Translations under genes and position numbers: made by a program
Notes under the pieces: model-generated
Database searches by the model: none
The model's input: only the letters and a program-made list of their open reading frames with translations
Told to the model about the DNA's origin: nothing
Assembly (NCBI RefSeq): GCF_013409065.1
Contig: NZ_JACBZP010000001.1
Location: forward strand, 1,674,001 to 1,738,000
DNA length: 64,000 nt
Direction of reading: 5' to 3'
Source: Spelaeicoccus albus
Lineage (GTDB): Bacteria; Actinomycetota; Actinomycetes; Actinomycetales; Brevibacteriaceae
Part shown: in pieces, positions 1 to 8,266 of the stretch
Numbering within the stretch: the stretch's first letter is position 1
How the letters are laid out: the number at the start of each line of letters is the position of its first letter

Positions 1-703
1 TCGTGTACGGCAGCATTTTGGCCAGCATGGACTCGGGGCTCTCGATTTCTCGATGCAGCCGCACGATATTGCCGATATCGGGATTCAGTCCGCAGTTGCT
101 GCGGTCGATGTCCTTGACCAGCTGGACGGCGGAGTCCGCCGTGCCGACGTACGTGTCCTCGTACATCTCGAGGGACACGTTGATTCCCTGAATGGCAGCG
201 GCGTCGCTGATCTTCTGCAACCGTTCGACCGCCAGGGCCCAGGTGTCCGGGTCGTCGGCGGGGTCCTTGTGGCCGTCAACGAGCCAGAACCAATGGGCCT
301 GCTTTTGCTCGTCGGTCAGCGGCATGTGCAGGCCGATGGACAGGACCGACGAGCCGAGGTATTTCACGGCGTCGATAGTGCGCAGCGCGTAATCGAAGTT
401 GTCCTGCGCGACCTGTGGATCGGGTGCGATGACGCTGCGCCGGACGACGGAGATCGCCGTCACGCCGAGGCCCGCGTCGTCGAGCGACGACTTCAATTCG
501 GCAAGCCGGTCGGGGGACAGATCGCCGGGGCGGAGCCAACTGTCGGTGAAGTCGACGTGGTCGAACCCTTCGTGCACGAGTTCGGCGAACACCTTGTCCC
601 AGACCGAGCGGTCGGCATCTTGGACGGACGTGCCATCGGGAAGCGTGGCGCCGTACTGCAACATTGCCGCGCCCATCGGCCAAGTTTGTGAGGTGTAAGC
701 CAT
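1..703 (-). CDS. Sugar phosphate isomerase/epimerase, TIM barrel (C-terminus cut by window edge)
   Basis: At least 234 residues are present; the gene reads leftwards and runs off the window before its stop. It starts at ATG 703 with AAGGAC about 10 bases upstream. The protein resembles the AP-endonuclease-2-like sugar phosphate isomerase/epimerase family, which isomerises keto sugars, inositols or related compounds with a divalent metal. Supporting segments are LEMYEDTYVGT and GLNPDIGNI, where a Glu and an Asp of the metal site are expected. It is divergent from the monooxygenase at 909, across about 205 bases with an AT-rich stretch near 756-780. The substrate cannot be inferred from this window. 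Confidence 0.75.
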   Translation of the reverse strand, partial: MAYTSQTWPMGAAMLQYGATLPDGTSVQDADRSVWDKVFAELVHEGFDHVDFTDSWLRPGDLSPDRLAELKSSLDDAGLGVTAISVVRRSVIAPDPQVAQDNFDYALRTIDAVKYLGSSVLSIGLHMPLTDEQKQAHWFWLVDGHKDPADDPDTWALAVERLQKISDAAAIQGINVSLEMYEDTYVGTADSAVQLVKDIDRSNCGLNPDIGNIVRLHREIESPESMLAKMLPYT

Positions 704-908
704 TGAAAATCGGGTCCTTCTTCGAGTGCGCACGCGGCGCTAGCCAACTTTCCCCAGATCGTATAGGAAATATAAAACCCTGTCGAGGAGACGGGGGTGT
801 CAAGCCGCAGCATACCCGCCGAGCCGGGGGAGTACGTCGGCGGCGGAAGCGAACTATTGTGGGAGACAAGGTCGGCATCGGCCACGGAATCAGAAAGGCG
901 GTGGCGGC

Positions 909-1229
909 GTGATTCTCATAGTCGTCAAATTCCACACGAAGCCCGAGTGGACGGAGAAGTGGTTGGACCTTGTCGACGGGTTCACGAAAGCGACCCGGTC
1001 CGAGCCGGGCAATCTGTGGTTTGACTGGTCGCGCAGCGTGGAGAATGCGGACGAGTTCGTGCTTGTCGAAGCGTTCAAGGACGATGCGGCCGAGTCGCAT
1101 GTGACGAGCGCTCACTTCCAGCAGGCGATGAAGGACATGCTGCCGGCTCTGGCCGAGACGCCGCACATCATCAACACAAATGTCGACGGCGAAGAATGGT
1201 CGCGGATGGGCGAACTCGCCGTCGACTAA
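909..1229 (+). CDS. Antibiotic biosynthesis monooxygenase (ABM/YgiN-like) domain protein
   Basis: A 106-residue single-domain protein starting at GTG 909. The pattern of an N-terminal beta strand (ILIVVKFH), the segment EPGNLWFDWSR, and then FVLVEAFKDD with a conserved His region (HVTSAHFQQ) matches the ABM dimeric alpha-beta barrel. Members oxidise quinols or polyketides without a cofactor, or degrade haem, usually as homodimers in the cytoplasm. It lies opposite the partial sugar isomerase and converges with the amidohydrolase, the two stop codons overlapping by four bases. The substrate is unknown; quinol monooxygenase is the usual default. Confidence 0.75.
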   Translation: MILIVVKFHTKPEWTEKWLDLVDGFTKATRSEPGNLWFDWSRSVENADEFVLVEAFKDDAAESHVTSAHFQQAMKDMLPALAETPHIINTNVDGEEWSRMGELAVD

Positions 1230-2344
1230 CGGACGCGCTCGCCGGCGATCCAAACGCCGCGAATGTTTTTGGTCGCGGAGATGTCGGCGAGCGGATCGCC
1301 GTCGATGAGGACGAGATCGGCGCGCCGTCCGGCCTCGATGCTGCCGCGGTCGCCGAGCCCCAGATGCCGGGCCGGCATGACTGTCGCTCCGCGCAGGGCA
1401 TCCAGCGGCGCCATCCCGGCCGCGACGAGCAGTTCGAGTTCATCGTGCAAGGACTCACCGTGCGCGACCTGGAGCGGTGCTCCCGGGGCCGCGTTCGAGT
1501 CCGTGCCGACGAGGATCGGCACGTTTGCGCGATCCATGGCCGCGACGGAAAGCTCGGCATTACGGAAGTCCACCTCGGCTCCGTGGGTGCGCGACCGGGC
1601 GAACCGGACGGCGCCGCGCATCATCACGAGTGTGGGAACCGACACTTGGCCATCCGCCACAATCGACTCGACGAGCCCGTCGTCCAACACGGCATCGAGC
1701 GGAACGTGCGTGAGCACGTCGACACCGGCATCGACGGCGATCCGGACCGCCGGAACCGTCGTCACATGCGCATACACGAGTAGGTCTCGGGCATGGGCGG
1801 CCTCCACCAGAGCGGTCGCCCGTTCGACGTCCAACGCCGCCGCCCCCATCACATCGGGGTCTTCCACAATGATCTTGAGATAGTCGGCGCCCTCGGCCAC
1901 ACGCGCGGCCACGAACGGTTCGGCGTCGTCCGACGTTGCGACGGCGGTTGCGGGATCGAACCCCATCGCGGTCGTTTGCATGCCGCCCGGCGCCGATGCC
2001 GGGCTTTCCGAGCTGCGAATGTCCGTCAGGCCCGGCAGGCCGCGCAGCTTCGCGACCAGGTCCGGCGACGGCGTGCCCATCCCGAGCATCGTCGTGATGC
2101 CCCAATGCGCGGCGTCCTCGAGGTTCTTTCGGCCGTCGAGGTGGACGTGGGCGTCGATGAGCCCCGGCAGGAGTGTGAGACCGCTTCCGTCGACGGCGCC
2201 GGGCGGCACGTCGCCGGAGTCGTCCGGTGTGACGCGGACGATCCGTCCACCGTCGAACGTCACGGTGGCCGGGCCGCTCAGGGCCGTTCCGCCGAAGTAG
2301 TGGACGTGCGCGATCGTTCCGGAGTCGGATGATGGTGAACTCAT
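1226..2344 (-). CDS. Amidohydrolase family protein (imidazolonepropionase-like)
   Basis: This 372-residue protein has the metallo-dependent hydrolase layout. A short N-terminal beta-sandwich is followed by the metal motif DAHVHLDGRK near residue 60, later metal ligands in YAHVT and LTHVPLD, and LVGTDSN as the catalytic Asp strand. A C-terminal segment (GRRADLVLIDGDPLADI) closes the sandwich, as in cytosine-deaminase and imidazolonepropionase-like enzymes. No signal peptide is seen, so it should act in the cytoplasm on a C-N bond of unknown substrate. It follows the LysR gene by 28 bases on the same strand, so the two may be co-transcribed. Confidence 0.8.
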   Translation of the reverse strand: MSSPSSDSGTIAHVHYFGGTALSGPATVTFDGGRIVRVTPDDSGDVPPGAVDGSGLTLLPGLIDAHVHLDGRKNLEDAAHWGITTMLGMGTPSPDLVAKLRGLPGLTDIRSSESPASAPGGMQTTAMGFDPATAVATSDDAEPFVAARVAEGADYLKIIVEDPDVMGAAALDVERATALVEAAHARDLLVYAHVTTVPAVRIAVDAGVDVLTHVPLDAVLDDGLVESIVADGQVSVPTLVMMRGAVRFARSRTHGAEVDFRNAELSVAAMDRANVPILVGTDSNAAPGAPLQVAHGESLHDELELLVAAGMAPLDALRGATVMPARHLGLGDRGSIEAGRRADLVLIDGDPLADISATKNIRGVWIAGERVR

Positions 2345-2372
2345 TGTCGAACGATACCGCGCCGGCCGACGC

Positions 2373-3326
2373 TCAACTCCACAAGGTGACGTACACCGAG
2401 GGGCGGAATCTGCCGATGTTCACGCCCGAACCGCGAAGCATCGCCTGGGTCGCCCGAGGCGTGGTGATGAACCGCAGCAATTCGGCGGCCGGCGCTGCCG
2501 GGTCCGATTGTTGGCCGAGCGCCATCGCCGTCCAACTGCCGATCTCCTCCATCCCCGGCCCGGTGATCTTCACCAAGCGGCCCGCGGCAAGGTCGTCGGC
2601 CACGACGAAACCGACGCCCAGCGAAATGCCGTTTGCCCGTTTTGTCTCTTCGATGGCTGCCGCATCGCTTTGAAAGATGCGTTGCCTGCTTTCGGCGATG
2701 TTCAAACGGTCGAGCATCGCCCCGAACCCTCCGGCGGAGCCCACTGCGGACGGGCCGAGCAGCCAGGGCTGATCGGCGAGTTGGCCGGGGACGACGGGGA
2801 TGTTCGCCAGCGGATGTTCCGGCCCGGCGACCACATGGATCTTGAAATTCAAGAATGTGCGGCAATCGAGCCCGGACGTCGGCGGCCGGGGCCCGATTGC
2901 CACGTCGACCTCGCGCGAGGCAAGGGCCGGCTCGAACTGGTCGGCGGGCCGTACGCTCAGTTCGACGTCCAGGTCCTTGGCCCTATTGGCGAACAGCTCG
3001 ATGAGTCCGGGGGCGGCGTGTTCGGCAAATAAGGCGGTGGACGCCATCCGCAGCAGCCGGCGCCCTCGGCCGGCCTGCCCCACTTCGAGCACCGTACGGT
3101 TCTGCAGGCCAAGGATCTCGGTGGCCCGGCTGGCAAGTCGCAACCCTCCCGGCGTGAATGCCAAACCGGAATACGTCCTGGTGAACAGTTGGTCATCGAG
3201 TTCTTTGCGCAATCTCGCCACGTGCATCGACACGGCCGCCTCGGTCACTTCGAGCTCGCGTGCCGCTTCCTTGACCGATCCCAGCCGCACCACGGCCGCG
3301 TAGGCGGTCAACTGGGTGGGTGTCAT
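2373..3326 (-). CDS. LysR-family transcriptional regulator
   Basis: A 317-residue regulator starting at ATG 3326; the frame is open 12 codons further upstream. The N-terminal winged helix-turn-helix spans about residues 3-60 (LTAYAAVVRLGSVKEAA, then VTEAAVSMHVARLRKEL). The rest is the periplasmic-binding-protein-like effector domain. It sits between the DHA2 exporter and the amidohydrolase, all on the minus strand, and is the likely regulator of one or both. The effector is unknown. The cox cluster begins only about 1.8 kb upstream, so a role there cannot be excluded but has no direct support. Confidence 0.85.
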   Translation of the reverse strand: MTPTQLTAYAAVVRLGSVKEAARELEVTEAAVSMHVARLRKELDDQLFTRTYSGLAFTPGGLRLASRATEILGLQNRTVLEVGQAGRGRRLLRMASTALFAEHAAPGLIELFANRAKDLDVELSVRPADQFEPALASREVDVAIGPRPPTSGLDCRTFLNFKIHVVAGPEHPLANIPVVPGQLADQPWLLGPSAVGSAGGFGAMLDRLNIAESRQRIFQSDAAAIEETKRANGISLGVGFVVADDLAAGRLVKITGPGMEEIGSWTAMALGQQSDPAAPAAELLRFITTPRATQAMLRGSGVNIGRFRPSVYVTLWS

Positions 3327-3380
3327 AGTCGTCAACGTACCCGGGCGTTCTCGGGGCGGCAAGACAGCTGAATCGAATCG

Positions 3381-5081
3381 TTAGCCGGCCGGGTCCGTGT
3401 TGGTCGCGCCGGCGGAATGGTTGCCGTGCGGCTTCAAATCGGGCGGCACGTCCGCGGCATGCGCGCCGTGATGCACGCGGTCCGCGGCGTGCGCCGACTC
3501 GTGGGCCGAGGACGGCGCGTCGTCGCCGGGGCGCGGCGGGCCGCCCCGAGTCAACGTCAGCGGTATTTCTTTGATGAACCAGACAAGGATGAAGCCGACC
3601 ACCAAGAGCGGCACCAAGTACCGGTACAGCGGAATCAGCGCGTCCGCGTACGAAATGACGACGTCGTGCGCCAGGGACACCGGCAATTTGGCCAGCTCGT
3701 CGGGCGTGATGCCGGTGGCGTGCTGCCCGATTTTGGACGCCGCACCGGCGGGCATGTTTTTTGCCAGTTCGTCGGTCAGACGTCCGACGAACAGCGAGCC
3801 GATCAGCGCAGTGCCGAACGATGCCCCGACTTGCCGGAAGAAGTTCACGCCGGCAGTGGCCGGGCCGACGTCGTGGTGCGCGACGGAATTCTGCACCGTC
3901 AACACCAGGGTCGGCATGATCAGTCCGATTCCGAACCCGAGGATCGCCATGTAAAAGCCGGACACCCATTCGCCGGTCGAGGCATCCATCAGCGACAGCA
4001 AGTACATGCCGACCGCCGCCAGCGCGGTGCCGACGATGGGGAAGACCTTGTACCGCCCGGTACGGCTGATCAATTGGCCGGTTGTCACTGCCGCGGCCAT
4101 CAGGCCGCCCATCAGCGGAAGCATCAGCAGTCCCGACGTCGTCGCCGAGGCGCCGCGGGACAGCTGCAAGTAGGTGGGCAAGTAGCTGACGGCGCCGAAC
4201 ATGGCGACGCCGAGAATGAACGCCAGCGGCGCGTTGATCTTGAACACCGGATCGCGGAACAAGTGCAGCGGCAGGATCGGTTCGCTTGTCTTGTGCTCGA
4301 TCCACAGCCACACCGGGGTGAACACGACGGCGCCGGCGATCAGCCAGAGGATGGTCGGCGACGTCCAGTCGTAGCGGCGTCCGCCCCAGGTGAGCATGAG
4401 CATCAGGCACGTGATCGCAGCGGCCATGAACAGCGAACCCCAGTAGTCGACCTTCTTGGACGTTGCTTCACGCGGCAGCTTCAACGTGATCGCCGTGACG
4501 ATCAGCGCCGCAGCGCCGATCGGCACGTTGATGTAGAAGATCCAGCGCCAGTTCACGTGTTGCGTCAAGTATCCGCCCAACAAGGGGCCCAGGACCGTGG
4601 CGACGCCGATCATGGGCCCCATCACCGACATGTATTTGGCGCGTTCGCGCGGGTTGACGATGGCGGCCATGATCGTTTGCGCGCCGATCATCAGCCCGCC
4701 GGCCCCGATGCCTTGCACGGCTCGGAACACGATGAGCATTTCCATCGACTGGGAGAGCCCCGCCACGATCGAACCGCCCAGGAAGATCAAGATCGCCAGG
4801 TGAAACGAGTTGCGTCGTCCGATGTAATCGCCGACCTTGCCGTAGAGCGGCATGGCGACGGCTTGGCCGAGGAGATACGCCGTGATGATCCAGGAAATCA
4901 ACTCGAGTCCGTCGAGTTGCCCGGCAATCGTCGGCAGCGCGGTTGCCACGATCGTCTGGTCGAGCGCGGCCATCAAGATGCCGAGGATCAACCCGATGAA
5001 GATCGTGATGAGTCTTTTGCGCGGTATTGCCTGCGACGTCGATTCGGGTTCCTGCGGTTTCGTCGACGTCATGGTTTTCAA
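3381..5081 (-). CDS. DHA2-family (14-TM) multidrug:H+ antiporter
   Basis: A 566-residue major facilitator with an alternative Met start three codons in. LDQTIVATALPTI in TM1 is the DHA2 signature (motif D1), and GKVGDYIGRRN after TM2 is MFS motif A. About 14 hydrophobic segments follow. The long C-terminal tail is His-rich and hydrophilic (HHGAHAADVPP). Relatives such as EmrB and QacA export lipophilic drugs using the proton gradient. The gene precedes the LysR gene by 55 bases. The His-rich tail is unusual and might bind metal, which is inference. Confidence 0.85.
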   Translation of the reverse strand: MKTMTSTKPQEPESTSQAIPRKRLITIFIGLILGILMAALDQTIVATALPTIAGQLDGLELISWIITAYLLGQAVAMPLYGKVGDYIGRRNSFHLAILIFLGGSIVAGLSQSMEMLIVFRAVQGIGAGGLMIGAQTIMAAIVNPRERAKYMSVMGPMIGVATVLGPLLGGYLTQHVNWRWIFYINVPIGAAALIVTAITLKLPREATSKKVDYWGSLFMAAAITCLMLMLTWGGRRYDWTSPTILWLIAGAVVFTPVWLWIEHKTSEPILPLHLFRDPVFKINAPLAFILGVAMFGAVSYLPTYLQLSRGASATTSGLLMLPLMGGLMAAAVTTGQLISRTGRYKVFPIVGTALAAVGMYLLSLMDASTGEWVSGFYMAILGFGIGLIMPTLVLTVQNSVAHHDVGPATAGVNFFRQVGASFGTALIGSLFVGRLTDELAKNMPAGAASKIGQHATGITPDELAKLPVSLAHDVVISYADALIPLYRYLVPLLVVGFILVWFIKEIPLTLTRGGPPRPGDDAPSSAHESAHAADRVHHGAHAADVPPDLKPHGNHSAGATNTDPAG

Positions 5082-5169
5082 CGTACTCGGCAGGTGCGAA
5101 CTATCGCAAGACGACAGATCCGGGCCGTCCCCGAGAAGCCGTCAGCTGCCCGATGGGGAACAGTACCGG

Positions 5170-6429
5170 TCACGCAGTAGCGGCGACGGCGTCAATGACG
5201 TCGGCAAGACCGCCCAGATCTCCGGCCGGGAGAAAGCTGTCGCAATAGGGCAATGCGGCCCGCATCGAGCCGACCAGGGGAGCGAACCCGGGCGCGTCGG
5301 CCCGCGGATTCATCCAAACGACCGTGTGGGCGCGACGATGCAGCCGCACCATCGCTGCTCCGAGCTCGTCGGGGTCGTCGTGATCCCAGCCGTCGGACGC
5401 GATGATGACCACGCCGCCGCGCGTCCGGCAGCCGTGTACCGATCGCAGCATCGCCGTGATGTTTGTCGCGATCCGAGTGCCGCCGAACCTGTCGACGACC
5501 TCGTCGGCGGCCTCCGCGACCGCCTCCGCTGCCGAGCGGCGCCGCATGGCCGGCGTCAGCCGGGTCAACGACGTGGCGAACGCGAACACTTCGCAGTCCG
5601 TGGTGAGTGCCAGCGCCCGCATGAATTGCAGGTACATGGCGGCGTGCGGTTGCATCGACTGGCTGACGTCGCACAAAAACACGACCGGCCGCGGCCGGTG
5701 TACCGGCCTGTCGCGCGCGAGCTCCATCGGCTCCCATCCGTACCGTCGTGCGCGAGCAAGCGTCTCCCGCAGCGCGATGCGGGTGCCGCCGGACGACGTC
5801 CTGCGTCGCCGCGAGCGCCGCACCGGCCAACGCGACCTGGCCAGCGCCCCGATCAGACGGGCGAGTTCCTCGTCGTTCACTCCGCCGAACGGTGCGCCGG
5901 ACGTCGCTTCGGCCCCACTCGGGCTGCGGATCGTGAGCCGCGCCGTGCCGTGATCGGCGGGGCCGGTGACGGCCGGCAGGGTCGCCCACGGCAGCCCGGC
6001 TCCGGTTTCCTCGCGGGGTTCGTCCCGCTGATCGGCCCGGCGAGTGTCCGGCCGCACCGGAACGTACACGTCGTTCGTGCTTCCGGACCGGCCGGCCGGC
6101 TGAGCGTGAGTGTGCCCTTCGGCCGTCGAGCTCAAGTCGAATATCGCGGCGAACACCGCGTCGAACGTCGGCAGATCGGCCGAATCGCGCACCAGGGTGA
6201 TTCGAGCGACCCAGTACAAGCGCGAACGCGGCGACCCGCCGGGCGACGTGCCGGTCTCCGACGCGTGCCATCCGCGTGCGAACGCCTCGGATCCGGTCAC
6301 GTCGACACGCACGCCTGCCGCGCGTAACCGGGCGACGAGCGCGGTGACGAACGCCGCCACGTCGATGGCGCGGAACAGTCCGACGGTCGTCTGAGCGCAT
6401 TCGCCGCCGCGCCGGCTCTGGCCGGTCAC
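5170..6429 (-). CDS. coxE: CoxE-like von Willebrand factor A domain protein, CO dehydrogenase maturation
   Basis: A 419-residue protein starting at GTG 6429, which overlaps the stop of the AAA+ gene as GTGA. The C-terminal half is a VWA domain whose MIDAS motif DVSQS follows a hydrophobic strand (VVFLC) near residue 245. The N-terminal half is the CoxE-type region found beside MoxR-like ATPases. In Oligotropha, CoxE is needed with CoxD and CoxF to assemble the Mo-S-Cu cluster of CO dehydrogenase. It is the last gene of the coxMSLFDE run, which makes that role likely. Similar VWA/MoxR pairs serve other metalloenzymes, so the assignment rests partly on context. Confidence 0.85.
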   Translation of the reverse strand: MTGQSRRGGECAQTTVGLFRAIDVAAFVTALVARLRAAGVRVDVTGSEAFARGWHASETGTSPGGSPRSRLYWVARITLVRDSADLPTFDAVFAAIFDLSSTAEGHTHAQPAGRSGSTNDVYVPVRPDTRRADQRDEPREETGAGLPWATLPAVTGPADHGTARLTIRSPSGAEATSGAPFGGVNDEELARLIGALARSRWPVRRSRRRRTSSGGTRIALRETLARARRYGWEPMELARDRPVHRPRPVVFLCDVSQSMQPHAAMYLQFMRALALTTDCEVFAFATSLTRLTPAMRRRSAAEAVAEAADEVVDRFGGTRIATNITAMLRSVHGCRTRGGVVIIASDGWDHDDPDELGAAMVRLHRRAHTVVWMNPRADAPGFAPLVGSMRAALPYCDSFLPAGDLGGLADVIDAVAATA

Positions 6430-7319
6430 GTCCGAGTTTCGCTCAGGGGGTCGAGTAGCTCGTCGAGACGGCCGGCGATCGTCTCGCGGTCGTCCGGCGT
6501 CTTGACCAGTGTGCCGAGCGTCGGCAGGATTTGGTCTTTGCCGAGTTCGGTCACGCCGAGCACGGACATGGCCGATACCCAGTCGATCGTTTCGGCCATG
6601 CCCGGCGTCTTGTCAAGATCGAGTCCGCGAGCCCGGCCAGTGAATTCGGCGGCGCGCGCGATCAGCGATTCGTTGGCCTCGGGTACGCGGCAGCGCAGGA
6701 TGGCCACCGCTCGCTCCGGCGGCGGGAACTCGATCCAGTGGTACAGGCAGCGCCGGCGCAACGCATCGTGCAGCTCTCGGCTGCGGTTGGAGGTCAGCAC
6801 CACTGTCGGGGTGCGCGCGGCGACGATCGTGCCGAGTTCGGGGACGCTCACCGACCATTCGCCGAGGAATTCCAGCAGCAGCGCCTCGAACTCGTCGTCG
6901 GCGCGATCGACTTCGTCAATCAACAGGACGGGCGGCTGCGGGCCTCCGTAACGCACGCACTGCAGGATTGGCCTGTCTTGAAGAAATTCGGCAGTGAACA
7001 GGTCGGCATCGGTCAGCGTGTCGTTGCGTGATTCGGCAAGCCGGATGGCGAGCAGCTGGCGCTGGTAGTTCCATTCGTAGAGCGATTCGCTCACGGACAG
7101 GCCCTCGTAGCACTGCAGCCGGATCAGCTCGGTGCCGAGCGCGTCCGCCATGGCCTTGGCCGCGGTCGTCTTGCCGACGCCGGGCTCGCCCTCGAGCAGC
7201 AGCGGCATTTCCAATTCGCCGGCGAGGAAAATCGCCGTGGCCATCCCCTCGTCGACCAGGTAGTCGCGATCGGCAAGCCTGCGCCGGACGTCGGCAGTGC
7301 CGGTGAACCGCCCCGTCAC
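6426..7319 (-). CDS. coxD: CoxD-like MoxR-type AAA+ ATPase, CO dehydrogenase maturation
   Basis: A 297-residue AAA+ ATPase. I place the start at GTG 7319, which overlaps the coxF stop as GTGA; the open frame continues to 8051 but there only mirrors coxF. Walker A is GEPGVGKT near residue 41 and Walker B is VLLIDEVDR; sensor 1 lies in VVLTSNRSREL. CoxD in Oligotropha is a membrane-associated ATPase required for sulfuration of molybdenum in apo-CO dehydrogenase. Tight coupling to the VWA gene fits the known MoxR-VWA partnership. Confidence 0.88.
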   Translation of the reverse strand: MTGRFTGTADVRRRLADRDYLVDEGMATAIFLAGELEMPLLLEGEPGVGKTTAAKAMADALGTELIRLQCYEGLSVSESLYEWNYQRQLLAIRLAESRNDTLTDADLFTAEFLQDRPILQCVRYGGPQPPVLLIDEVDRADDEFEALLLEFLGEWSVSVPELGTIVAARTPTVVLTSNRSRELHDALRRRCLYHWIEFPPPERAVAILRCRVPEANESLIARAAEFTGRARGLDLDKTPGMAETIDWVSAMSVLGVTELGKDQILPTLGTLVKTPDDRETIAGRLDELLDPLSETRT

Positions 7320-8215
7320 GACGCCGCTTTCGCGTACGTGTCGCGGCAGCCGGCCGAGCAGAACCAGTAGTCGGTCCCGCCGGCGGTCAGGTGTGGCGTG
7401 TCCGCCCGGATCGTCACGCTCATGCCGCATACCGGGTCGGTCGCATCGGCGGGCACCTGCACGTCCGGCGCGCGCACGGCGCCGGCGGTCTCGGCGCCGA
7501 CCAAGCCGTCCAAGCGGATGGCCTTCACGATCTCGGTCATGATCGACAGGGCGATTTCCGGGGCGGTGCGTGCCCCGATCCAGAGGCCGGCCGGCGTGTG
7601 GATGGCTGCGCGCTCGCTGTCGTTCAAGCCCATGGCCGTCACAAGCTCGGTGCCGCGTTTCGGGCTTGCGACGAGCGCGATGAACGGGATGTGCGCGTCG
7701 AGGGCGGCGCGCACGAGGAGCTCTTCGTCGCCGTGCGTTGAAATGACGCCGGCGATGGAGTCCGGCGGCAAATCGTCCGTGCCGCGCGTGACGGCGAACC
7801 CGAGCATTTCCGCCATGTCCGTCACGGCGTCCGCGATGGGCGTGGCCCCGGCGACGTGCAGCGTCGGCGCGGGCAGCTCCGGACGGAGGAAGAGTTCCAT
7901 AGCGCCTCCCGACAGGCACGGGTTGACGACTGTCACGGCGCCGGGCGCGTCCGGGAACCGCTCTTGGCCGCCCGGCAGCACCCGCAGCAGGACGCCTTCG
8001 CCGTCGCGGATGACACCGAGCGCCGTCCGGCGCACCGACTCGATGGTGCATTGGCCGCCGACGAAGCCTTCGATGTCGCCGCCGGGCAGCACTATTGCCT
8101 CGTCGCCGGTCTTGGCCGAGCTGGGCGGCTGGGAGCGGACGACTGTGACATGGACGAACGGAACGCGCCGCGCCGTCAGCTCGGCGATCCGCGCGGGTAT
8201 TCGCCGGCCGGTCAC
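7316..8215 (-). CDS. coxF: CoxF/XdhC-family maturation factor with C-terminal YHS domain
   Basis: This 299-residue protein starts at GTG 8215 with AAAGGAG upstream. Residues 1-100 are the XdhC/CoxI N-terminal domain (GGQCTIESVRR), followed by the Rossmann-like XdhC C-terminal domain near 115-225 (GATPIADAV). An additional domain at about 250-295 has DPVCGM and a CSAGC motif, the signature of YHS metal-binding domains. XdhC proteins bind and insert the molybdenum cofactor into xanthine-oxidase-type enzymes; in Oligotropha CoxF is implicated in building the Mo-S-Cu site. The YHS domain could handle copper, which is inference. It lies directly after coxL and before coxD. Confidence 0.85.
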   Translation of the reverse strand: MTGRRIPARIAELTARRVPFVHVTVVRSQPPSSAKTGDEAIVLPGGDIEGFVGGQCTIESVRRTALGVIRDGEGVLLRVLPGGQERFPDAPGAVTVVNPCLSGGAMELFLRPELPAPTLHVAGATPIADAVTDMAEMLGFAVTRGTDDLPPDSIAGVISTHGDEELLVRAALDAHIPFIALVASPKRGTELVTAMGLNDSERAAIHTPAGLWIGARTAPEIALSIMTEIVKAIRLDGLVGAETAGAVRAPDVQVPADATDPVCGMSVTIRADTPHLTAGGTDYWFCSAGCRDTYAKAAS

Positions 8216-8266
8216 TTGATGACTCCTTTCATCGTAGGTTTTCGTCGTTGGTGTGGCGGGCGGGCG

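Noticed and set aside
704-908. Promoter elements in the AT-rich stretch near 756-780
   Set aside because: Several TATAnn-like hexamers exist on both strands but none pairs with a -35 at proper spacing, so I do not list a site.
7320-8051. Upstream extension of the AAA+ ATPase frame by about 240 codons
   Set aside because: The extension is antisense-free but out of frame with coxF, is Arg-rich without motifs, and GTG 7319 overlaps the coxF stop with a normal MoxR N-terminus following.
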